From positions 1 through 22,820 of IMG/VR virus record IMGVR_UViG_3300037094_000058: a stretch of 22,820 nucleotides of DNA. The stretch is one strand, 5' to 3'. The position numbers and the translations under genes were made by a program. Every line of letters starts with the position of its first letter. Position 1 is the first letter of the stretch. The stretch is from a virus. Shown piece after piece: positions 13,205 to 20,301 of this stretch. The notes under the pieces are model-generated. The model was not told the origin of the DNA. It did no database searches and saw nothing but the letters and a program-made list of their open reading frames with translations.

Positions 13205-13713
13205 GCACACGTCAAGCATGGATTTTCTTCGTCGCAGCTTTGGCCCTGTTTGTCGCCGGCCTCGCTCTCACTGGCTGTGCCGCCCATCCCCTGGTTCCGG
13301 CACCGACGCATGAGTTTGTCGGCCCTGGGCACACGCCCACAAGTCTGACCGCCGTGGCCAAGGGTCTGGATACCTTTATCCTCCTCAGCGTGATCGCCGT
13401 AGGAGTCGGCATCGGGTTGTTCCTCTGGCTGCCCACTGCCCACAACGCCTCGCTCGCGTTAGTGTTTATAGGAGGTGGGGTGGAGGCGAGCAGTCTCGCG
13501 ACCCGTGTCTCACTGTGGCTGGTGCCCTACGCGGTGGTGTCATTCGCAGTAGCAGCCCTGGCTGCATTGATCTACGAGATCATCCACAACCGGGCAACCC
13601 TAGAAGCGGACGCCTCGGCAGCGAAGTCTGACTTCGAGACAGAAGTGGACAAGGCTCTGGCTGCGGTGAAGTCTGGTGCCGCGACTGTGACGACCGAAGT
13701 GAAGAAAGCCTAA
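13201..13713 (+). CDS. membrane protein with lipobox and further membrane helices
   Basis: No family is recognised for this 170-residue protein. Residues 6-25 form a hydrophobic signal ending in LTGC (23-26), a lipobox for lipid attachment at C26. Two or three more hydrophobic stretches follow (about 57-78, 83-95 and 104-128), then a charged helical tail (130-170) rich in Ala, Glu and Lys that would lie on one face of the membrane. A signal-peptide lipoprotein with additional membrane helices is unusual; alternatively the first segment is simply a membrane helix. It could serve in lysis or host-surface change, but no endolysin is nearby. The gene overlaps the upstream gene by four bases and the next start by one (TAATG). 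Confidence 0.6.
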   Translation: MSTRQAWIFFVAALALFVAGLALTGCAAHPLVPAPTHEFVGPGHTPTSLTAVAKGLDTFILLSVIAVGVGIGLFLWLPTAHNASLALVFIGGGVEASSLATRVSLWLVPYAVVSFAVAALAALIYEIIHNRATLEADASAAKSDFETEVDKALAAVKSGAATVTTEVKKA

Positions 13714-13946
13714 TGCGACCCCTGCGTACAGATTCCGATTTCCTGGCCCTGGCGAAGGTAGGCGGGTCAGCCGCCTTCGCCAGGGCCTGTGATACCGGCA
13801 CCTATACCCCGCCGACTGAGAGAGCATTCCCCTGGGGTCATGGCTGGTCATTCACCGTGACCAGCGACCGGGGGAATCAGTGGTCCGTGAGAATCGCGGT
13901 GGACGAAGTGAAGCGACGGTATCGAGTCAACGTGAGGAAAATCTGA
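13713..13946 (+). CDS. small protein of unknown function
   Basis: I do not recognise this 77-residue protein. It has a helical start (DFLALAKVGGSAAFARAC), a Trp/Gly-rich middle (AFPWGHGWSFTVTSDRG) and a basic beta end (WSVRIAVDEVKRRYRVNVRK). There is no signal or membrane segment. It is tightly coupled to its neighbours: its ATG uses the last base of the previous TAA, and its TGA shares a base with the next ATG. This overlap chain and GC-rich third positions support a real gene. Confidence 0.55.
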   Translation: MRPLRTDSDFLALAKVGGSAAFARACDTGTYTPPTERAFPWGHGWSFTVTSDRGNQWSVRIAVDEVKRRYRVNVRKI

Positions 13947-14224
13947 TGGGACCCCCAAAAATCGTCACGGTCTACACCGCCACTGATGTCGCCACAGTGG
14001 ACATCCGGAGCATCGACCTTACCGCTGATTTCGTGGTCTGGAATCGTGGGGGTGAACTGCGGAAGATCAGCAAGGCCATCCTTCAGGAGGCTGCCCGTCT
14101 CTTCCTGGATGGACAGAGAATGGTATCAGCCGGCAGGCTCCCAGAATTACCGCCCGAGTGGACGTTAATCTACTGGGAAGCCTGCTTGCCGATAACCACA
14201 CACCGCCCCGTCACGGTCAACTAA
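13946..14224 (+). CDS. small protein of unknown function, last gene of the rightward block
   Basis: I do not recognise this 92-residue protein. The first half is beta-rich (IVTVYTATDVATVDIRSIDL), followed by a helix (KISKAILQEAARLFLDGQRM) and a Trp-containing end. An earlier in-frame start at 13880 exists, but the ATG at 13946 is preferred because it overlaps the previous stop as TGATG and has GAGG about ten bases upstream. Its last eight bases overlap the 3' end of the leftward gene at 14217-14498. Confidence 0.55.
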   Translation: MGPPKIVTVYTATDVATVDIRSIDLTADFVVWNRGGELRKISKAILQEAARLFLDGQRMVSAGRLPELPPEWTLIYWEACLPITTHRPVTVN

Positions 14225-14498
14225 TCTTCAGGTGGGACTTAACCCAGCCCCAGGCTGCGGCTAACCCCGCCGCAAGCCCAGCACTGAACACCCCGTACCC
14301 GATCAGAGCATGCTTCTGATCCTTCTCCAGTTTGTCGAGCCTGCCATCTGACGTAGCGGCGCACGCCTTCAGGTCTTTCACATCCTGGATAAGCGGGGTC
14401 ATGGAGTTTTGTAACTCGGTACGGACGGCCTGCACCATCGGTTCAACGAAGTGTTTGGTGAACTGATCGACATCATCAAGGTTAATCTGGATTCCCAC
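14217..14498 (-). CDS. coiled-coil plus single membrane helix protein, holin/XhlA-like
   Basis: This 93-residue protein has residues 5-65 in a long amphipathic helix (FVEPMVQAVRTELQNSMTPL, LIQDVKDLKACAATSDGRLD, KLEKDQKH) and residues 66-85 in one membrane helix (ALIGYGVFSAGLAAGLAAAW), followed by a short basic tail. This layout resembles XhlA-type and other phage membrane proteins linked to lysis, but the sequence alone does not prove it. The start is GTG and overlaps the end of the large upstream gene by 17 bases; the ribosome site is weak (AAGGCGG). It is the last gene of the leftward block. Confidence 0.6.
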   Translation of the reverse strand: MGIQINLDDVDQFTKHFVEPMVQAVRTELQNSMTPLIQDVKDLKACAATSDGRLDKLEKDQKHALIGYGVFSAGLAAGLAAAWGWVKSHLKIS

Positions 14499-17400
14499 TG
14501 GGCACCGCCTTTACTACTTTGTCACGGAGAGTCTCCCACGCCTGATACTCATCCGGCGAAGTTTTCTCCTCCTGGATATTTCCCATACGGTCGTAAAGTC
14601 CCTGACGCATTGCGTTCTGTTCCTCGGGGGTCGCTTTATCCCACGCCTTACTGAGCATCCACGGAGTCAACTGGGTATCATATACCAGGGAGCCGATACC
14701 ATTGGGGGCTTGGGATCGTTTATCCACTGACGACGCGATCGACTCCGTCATCCAGGGCTTATCTCGCATCTCGGCTCCCACCTCGTCCCGACTCCTACCC
14801 TCTTTGAGTTCCGCCGCCCACCGGGCCTCTGAGGTGTGCATATCCTGTGACCGAAGATTCCGGCCACCTGTCTCAGATAGACTGTGGAGATCATCGAAGA
14901 TCGACTGCTGGGCAGCAGAGTCTGTGGGGTGCGAAACGTGAACACCCCCCGCTTGGGCTGCTGTGTCCCTAGCCTTCTGAAGGAAGGTGCGGGGCGGCTC
15001 CTCTGCCGGCTCGCTCTTGAAGGGTTCAGTGAATACCCCGGACAGCAGACTGCCGCCGACATGAGCCGCACCACGAGCCACATTACCGAGTAGCGAACCC
15101 TCATCAGGTCGGACCTGGTTACCTTCGCGGTCCTTGTTCTCGTAGGTTTCCTTCAGAGCGTTGAAGGTGGGGTTCAGTTTGTTCAGCGTAGAATGAACTG
15201 GGTTGTCATACATCGCCAGGGCGTCCGCAACAGTGCTACCCCAGTTGAGACGGCCTTCGTTGCCATTCTCGTCGGGGATGCCAGTGCGGGGGTGAACCAG
15301 GTCTGTGAGGTCCTTGGGCTTCTCCGCAGTCCCGGTGTTCAGCTTCGTCATTAGCATCTGGAGAGCGGTGCTGATCACTGCTGTGGTCCCGACCATACCG
15401 GCAAATGCGGAGCCAGTCGCGATACGGGCAGCCTTGTCGCCCGCGATCGCGTTCGTAAGATTCGCGACCTGACCTTCCCAGTACCGTTCTGCTGGCAATG
15501 CGATCTCTGCGATCGACCGCCCGACCGTCTGCTTGAACTCTGGGGACCTGATGTGGGCACCGATCATGCGTTGAACGGCGTCAGCCTCAGCCGCCATCTC
15601 GGTACGACCTTGCTCCAGGGAAACACCCTGACGCATCTGGCGTTCAGCAACACCCTTCAGGTGGGCCGCGACCATGTTAGGGAGAATTTCCCCAAACTGG
15701 TAATCGTGCGGCATGGAGAGAACGTGGCCCACAGCCTTTGCGTAGTCCCCCTCCTTCACGGCGGTGAAAACATTCTTGAGGGGACCGGCGGGATTTTCTC
15801 CGACAACGGAGCGAAGTCGTACCGCTGGATTCACAGACATCACCCGCTCACCGACCTCACCGGCGGTCCCACTCTCCAGGGCACGCCGCAGTTTACTACC
15901 TGAGACCTGGCCGGCTGTGGCAGCATCAATCAGGCGTGCGGTCCTGGCTCCGGTATCCCCACCCTCACGGAAAAGGCTGGCGGTGTTCAAGCCGATCATG
16001 TTGGCAGCGGCTTTCGCGGAATGACCCATGCTCAGAGCGTACCGCAATTTGAGGCTCCCGCGTGCGAGTGATTGGGCGATGCCAGCGACGGTACCTTGTA
16101 TTGGCTGCTCGCTGAAGTTATTCAGTTTCGCGGCATCCTCGGGGGCCATGTAGAATGTGCCCTTCTGTTCCCGGCCAGTGAACGCATGGCTGGAGTCATC
16201 GGGAAAATCATTAGGACCTGGACGGTTATAGGTTGGTTCCTGGGCATCAAGAAACTTCTGGCCGTCGAAGTACGACATCCCGGCGACCCGGCCAACCTTC
16301 TGAGCCGGCAGAGATTCCTTCCGCGTCTCAGAACCGAGGATGCGATCATTAACCGGGATCAGCCCCTCGGGGGCCTTCTGCCCATCAGGTACCCATGTAG
16401 AGCGACCGTCATCCTCCAAGTCCCGCATCGTCCGCCGCGAGTTGAGGTTCTTCTCCACCTCGTATTGCCGGGCGATCTGCATATCCAGGGGGTTGTCGAA
16501 CTTGGGCTTCCCACCGTGGGCGATGGCGGCGTCGTAGGCTTCGCTAAACGTATCGTACTTCTGACGCTTCAGAGGGTTGTTGGTGCCAGCCACGGAGTTG
16601 CCTGTCCCGCCTCCCTGGTTATCAGGGAATGAGAACAGGCGGGACAGACCCTCGCCTTCGGGATCAAGATGCTTGATGCCGAGATCGATGGCGTCCTGTG
16701 CGTTCTTCTGACGTTGCTCCTGGAGCAGGCCAATCGCCTTCTCCACCGCTGGATGAGAACCGGCAGGTACCCGGCCCTTCTCCACCTGATCCATCCAGGT
16801 CTTCGTTGCCGCAGCATCCTTATCAAACGTGGGTACGTGCCCACGGGCGGGCTTCATCTGTGCTTCAAAGTCATGACCAGCCTTCTCTGCTTCACCCAGG
16901 GACTGCCGTACATCCAGGGAGGTTTCCTTTCCTGCTGATCCTCGGAGCGTACCGAGAAAAGACGCGGCCCTGGACATCAGAGATGGGGCTTGAGATTGAA
17001 CTGCACCGGGGGACGCTTGCTGTCCCTTTACGCCGTTGTACTGGTTGGGAAGCAACCCTGCCTTCTGCTGGGCGTAGGTCGTGTTCGCCGGGTTGGCCTG
17101 GTTGGCTGCCCCATGGGGTCCGTAGTTTACCCAGGAATTCTGCCCCCGTGTCTCAGCGGTCATGGCCGGCTTGGCAGCATCAGAGTACATGGCAACGTGC
17201 TGCTTCCAGGCGTGCTCCTCACCCTTGGGGCCGAAGCCGTTACCTTCCTGGGCGTGACCGAAATAATCATGGACTGCACGGAACACCGAATTGTAGTTCA
17301 TCCCGGTGCCAGGGGCTTCCTCGGCCAGCGGGTGGTCCGCCGGCATGGTGACGCCCGTGTAGACGTAGAGATGTCCCTTCGCGGCGTCAGCCGCCATTTC

Positions 17401-19077
17401 CTTGGAGTTGGCGTACGGCTGGCCTTCCTTCGTCCAGGGTTCGATCTTGACTCCCTGATCCTTCAGGTAGTTGTACTGATCCAGCGTCTCTTTCTTCAGA
17501 GCGTCATAGCTGGCCTTCACGGCTGGATCGTTCGGGTTGTGCTGCATCGCCTCATAATGCTTGGCGATTTCACCAGCCCGTTCTGTGTCCACTGGCTCGT
17601 AATTCCGATCAGGGTTGTGCTCGATGCCGGCCTGCTTGGCATATCCCTCGGCGTGACCCCTGATGGTTTCGTTCGGGGTAAGCTGACTCTTCAAATTTTC
17701 TGAAGGTTCCTGAACTTCCTCCGGGGCCTTGAACTCGTGCTCGGGAAGTGGTCCAGTGTCTTCGGCTCGCTGGCCTGGGTTTGGCTCTGCGGACTCCGTC
17801 CGACGTTCGGTGTCGTGTAAACGCTGTTCCAAGTCCCGAATACGATCACGGGCTTCCTCGGGAACGCCGGTACGGCCAGTCTTCGGGCCTTCCTCGAATG
17901 TCGCCGCTTGCTCCTGTTCCGGTGTCAACCCAGGGCCAAGATCAGGCTTATGGTCCACTGTCTCCACTTCGGGTGGGTTCTCTACCCGTCCACGCAGGGC
18001 CGCGAAGTCGTAGGGCCGCTGGGCGTCTTCCTCGGGGGTTGCTGCCCGACTGGGGTGTCCAGCCAAGTCACCGGGGGCGTTGAGCGGGCGATCTTCAGAT
18101 ATCGTTTGCTCCATACGTGCCTTGGCGGCATCCAGGGCGTTAGATGGCTCCTGGGTCGCCGTTTTCGGTTCCGCAGCAGGGCGGGCCGGTTCTGGCTGGG
18201 CGTTGGGCGTCTGACCTGGTTCGGTCAGGGCCTCATGGCCAGCGGAGAGAGCCCCGAAGGCCCCTTGCTGCACCACGCCCTGGGTTAGGTCCTGGTTGGG
18301 GTTGACGGTGAACTTGGCGACGAGGTTCCCCGCCGCCTGGACGCCGGCCTGGGCCAGGCCACGGGTGACAAGCTGGGGGCCCCATTTCGCGATCAAGCCA
18401 GGCAACACCTTCCCGAGAGCCGGCTCCACGGCTTCCGCCGCACCTTTACCGATAGGGAGGGCTTGAAGAACGCCCTGAAGAGTCCGGGTCGTTTCAAAGA
18501 TGCCGGCAGACACAGGATCAACCTGATGACCGGCAGCACGCTGCTGAGCGACTTCCTGTTCGCCCTCATGGGCACCGGCTGTGGCGAAGACCGGGAGAGC
18601 AGCCGGACCGGAGGCCACCGCAGCCCCCAGCGTGCCCACGGCCCCGCCGAGTTTACTAGCAAGGGCATTGGGATCAGTCTGAAACGTAGGAGCGGTCTGC
18701 ACGGGGGTGGGCAGCACTGACTCGGCAACCTGGGTGAATGGCTGACCAACACCGTGCAGAGCAGAAGCCGCGAAGTTACCCGCTGCACTCCGGTCTTGGG
18801 GTTTGGCCCCGATGAATGACGCAGCAGCCTGAGCGATGGGAGACTCTGGGATCGTGCCCGTGAGATACCCGAGGCCAACCTTCAGGTTAGTCAGGAAACC
18901 CGGATGAGCTACTGCCTCTGCCGGTGTTGGCCCCAGGCGGGGTTGGGCCTGCGGGGTTACCGGGACCAACTTCGTGGGGTCGAAGCTGGGGGCGTTCCCC
19001 ACCGGCACCAGACGGCTCGGATCAAATGCTGGAGGTTGGTCCACGGGGACGAGGTTGGCAGGATCGAAATCAGCCAT
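14482..19077 (-). CDS. very large polyvalent/ejection-type phage protein
   Basis: This is a 1531-residue protein. It opens with three copies of FDP-x-x-LVPV (4-12, 18-26, 32-40; 14-residue period), as seen at the start of some large internal virion proteins. Residues about 140-290 are Ala/Gly-rich and weakly hydrophobic. A Pro/Glu-rich charged linker follows. A compact domain then contains GHLYVYTGV, FRAVHDYFGHAQEGNGFGPK and ETRGQNSWVNYGPHG; I recall this block from other giant phage proteins, with unknown function. The C-terminal third is helical and includes LTDLVHPRTG, GNEGRLNW and HSTLNKLNPTF, also common in such proteins. It is probably carried in the virion and delivered with the DNA; this is inferred. 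The start lacks a strong ribosome site. Confidence 0.72.
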   Translation of the reverse strand: MADFDPANLVPVDQPPAFDPSRLVPVGNAPSFDPTKLVPVTPQAQPRLGPTPAEAVAHPGFLTNLKVGLGYLTGTIPESPIAQAAASFIGAKPQDRSAAGNFAASALHGVGQPFTQVAESVLPTPVQTAPTFQTDPNALASKLGGAVGTLGAAVASGPAALPVFATAGAHEGEQEVAQQRAAGHQVDPVSAGIFETTRTLQGVLQALPIGKGAAEAVEPALGKVLPGLIAKWGPQLVTRGLAQAGVQAAGNLVAKFTVNPNQDLTQGVVQQGAFGALSAGHEALTEPGQTPNAQPEPARPAAEPKTATQEPSNALDAAKARMEQTISEDRPLNAPGDLAGHPSRAATPEEDAQRPYDFAALRGRVENPPEVETVDHKPDLGPGLTPEQEQAATFEEGPKTGRTGVPEEARDRIRDLEQRLHDTERRTESAEPNPGQRAEDTGPLPEHEFKAPEEVQEPSENLKSQLTPNETIRGHAEGYAKQAGIEHNPDRNYEPVDTERAGEIAKHYEAMQHNPNDPAVKASYDALKKETLDQYNYLKDQGVKIEPWTKEGQPYANSKEMAADAAKGHLYVYTGVTMPADHPLAEEAPGTGMNYNSVFRAVHDYFGHAQEGNGFGPKGEEHAWKQHVAMYSDAAKPAMTAETRGQNSWVNYGPHGAANQANPANTTYAQQKAGLLPNQYNGVKGQQASPGAVQSQAPSLMSRAASFLGTLRGSAGKETSLDVRQSLGEAEKAGHDFEAQMKPARGHVPTFDKDAAATKTWMDQVEKGRVPAGSHPAVEKAIGLLQEQRQKNAQDAIDLGIKHLDPEGEGLSRLFSFPDNQGGGTGNSVAGTNNPLKRQKYDTFSEAYDAAIAHGGKPKFDNPLDMQIARQYEVEKNLNSRRTMRDLEDDGRSTWVPDGQKAPEGLIPVNDRILGSETRKESLPAQKVGRVAGMSYFDGQKFLDAQEPTYNRPGPNDFPDDSSHAFTGREQKGTFYMAPEDAAKLNNFSEQPIQGTVAGIAQSLARGSLKLRYALSMGHSAKAAANMIGLNTASLFREGGDTGARTARLIDAATAGQVSGSKLRRALESGTAGEVGERVMSVNPAVRLRSVVGENPAGPLKNVFTAVKEGDYAKAVGHVLSMPHDYQFGEILPNMVAAHLKGVAERQMRQGVSLEQGRTEMAAEADAVQRMIGAHIRSPEFKQTVGRSIAEIALPAERYWEGQVANLTNAIAGDKAARIATGSAFAGMVGTTAVISTALQMLMTKLNTGTAEKPKDLTDLVHPRTGIPDENGNEGRLNWGSTVADALAMYDNPVHSTLNKLNPTFNALKETYENKDREGNQVRPDEGSLLGNVARGAAHVGGSLLSGVFTEPFKSEPAEEPPRTFLQKARDTAAQAGGVHVSHPTDSAAQQSIFDDLHSLSETGGRNLRSQDMHTSEARWAAELKEGRSRDEVGAEMRDKPWMTESIASSVDKRSQAPNGIGSLVYDTQLTPWMLSKAWDKATPEEQNAMRQGLYDRMGNIQEEKTSPDEYQAWETLRDKVVKAVPSGNPD

Positions 19078-19079
19078 GA

Positions 19080-19922
19080 TTATTGCTCAACGTATTGACC
19101 GTTCTGAACGATGTACATCTTCCCGGTGGTTGGGTCTTTCAGCGTCTGACCCTCGGGGTGAATAGCTTTCACACCTGTCGGAGCCGCTGCCGGCTTTGCC
19201 TCAGCAGCTTGAGCCTGACCTTCGGGCGATGCTGTCTCTTCTGTCGTAACAGGACCAGGAGTCGCCGGTTGAGAGAACAAACCGTGCTTGCTCGAAACTT
19301 TGTCTTTCGCAATGTCCAAGCGTTCCTGACCTTGGGTCATTCGGGCCTGCTGGGTGGCGTACTTCCCCGTGCCCTGGAGAGACGCCTGGTAATCAGTGTT
19401 TTCTTTGTCGCCTTGTTCGCGAGCACGGGCACCGTCTTCTTCCTTCTGCTTGTACATCTGGAACTGCTGCTCCTGGGTCAGAGCGGGAGTCGCTGGTTCA
19501 CCGAAATCCTCAGTCGGATGGTCCTGCTGTCCTTGCTCAACGGTGTACTGCGGCATGTTCTGCCCTTCGAGACTACCAAAACCCTGATTGACGTACATCG
19601 AGCCACCGTTCTGGGCGGACACCCGTGACTGCTGAATCTGTTGGGTCATCGGCGTTTGGGCCATCGCCCGGTTCGCCATCATCCCACCGGCGGACTGTCG
19701 GGCCTGACGTTGCTGATGGTATTGTTGATAGGCGTGTGGAAGTGCCTGGTGTATGGGGGCCTGCTGCACATCCGTGATCTGCTGCTGGCTCGGGTTCATC
19801 GCAGGATCACCCAGCAACTGTGTGGGATCGTTAGGAGATGTCTGCATCGCGTTGATCAGACCAGCCTGAGCGAGTTGCCAGGGAGCCGGGGCTCCAGGAT
19901 TTGCGAGTTGGGGGAGGGGCAT
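19080..19922 (-). CDS. Gln/Pro/Ala-rich virion-type protein, unknown
   Basis: This 280-residue protein is low in complexity, with many Gln, Pro, Ala and Met residues. A middle coiled-coil-like stretch (FQMYKQKEEDGARAREQGDK, about 155-215) leads to a small C-terminal motif (GQTLKDPTTGKMYIVQNGQY) that looks like a short beta hairpin. No enzyme motif is seen. It lies between the fibre-side genes and the 1531-residue gene, two bases before the start of the latter, so it is likely made from the same message and may be an internal virion or chaperone-type partner. Function is not known. Confidence 0.6.
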   Translation of the reverse strand: MPLPQLANPGAPAPWQLAQAGLINAMQTSPNDPTQLLGDPAMNPSQQQITDVQQAPIHQALPHAYQQYHQQRQARQSAGGMMANRAMAQTPMTQQIQQSRVSAQNGGSMYVNQGFGSLEGQNMPQYTVEQGQQDHPTEDFGEPATPALTQEQQFQMYKQKEEDGARAREQGDKENTDYQASLQGTGKYATQQARMTQGQERLDIAKDKVSSKHGLFSQPATPGPVTTEETASPEGQAQAAEAKPAAAPTGVKAIHPEGQTLKDPTTGKMYIVQNGQYVEQ

Positions 19923-19924
19923 AG

Positions 19925-20266
19925 TTAGTTACCTGTGGTTGGCGGGGCGGTATAAGTGACCGTTCCATCCGCATTGATCACGATGGTCGCACCAGGCGGG
20001 ACTGGAGAGGGTACTGTGATACCTTCGTAAGCGAGCACAAGAGTGGCGTATGCGGTGGCTGCCGTGAACAAGTCCCCGGCTCCCGTGCCGAAGGCATCGA
20101 AGACTTCCTGGGGATTGGGATTGCCGTAGATGAAACCCGCAAGTTGACTGAACAAGAGATCAAGGCCATTGTACAGATTGTTCATCCGCGTGGTGAACGC
20201 TGCGGCCTGAACCTGGACAGCCGTGAGGGATGGAGGGGTGATCGGGGTGATCAATTTTGGGGGCAT
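19925..20266 (-). CDS. small structural-type protein, unknown
   Basis: I do not recognise this 113-residue protein. Residues 14-85 are helical and mildly hydrophobic (FTTRMNNLYNGLDLLFSQLA, FTAATAYATLVLAYEG), with an asparagine/proline break in the middle. The end (residues 88-113) is a Pro/Thr-rich beta tail (GATIVINADGTVTYTAPPTT). It has one of the strongest ribosome sites in the window (TAGGAGAGAAC at 20267-20277), which suggests an abundant product such as a minor virion or tail-fibre attachment protein. This role is inferred from location only. Confidence 0.6.
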   Translation of the reverse strand: MPPKLITPITPPSLTAVQVQAAAFTTRMNNLYNGLDLLFSQLAGFIYGNPNPQEVFDAFGTGAGDLFTAATAYATLVLAYEGITVPSPVPPGATIVINADGTVTYTAPPTTGN

Positions 20267-20277
20267 GTTCTCTCCTA
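20267..20277 (-). promoter_or_regulatory. strong ribosome site TAGGAGAGAAC
   Basis: On the minus strand this word ends directly before the ATG at 20266. It is identical to the site before 11056, although no gene ends here. This shows the TAG triplet belongs to the preferred initiation signal of the genome. Confidence 0.65.
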
Positions 20278-20301
20278 TTGATAAAGTTGAGGAAGCGGCA
20301 T

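Noticed and set aside
14253-14278. Hairpin GGCTGCGGC ... GCCGCAAGCC as a terminator between the convergent blocks
   Set aside because: It lies inside the leftward coding sequence, has a bulge, and no T-run follows on either strand.
5350-15450. GCGATCGC palindromes (near 5355 and 15440) as a sign of a cyanobacterial host
   Set aside because: Only two copies were seen in 22.8 kb, too few to match the density in HIP1-rich cyanobacterial genomes.
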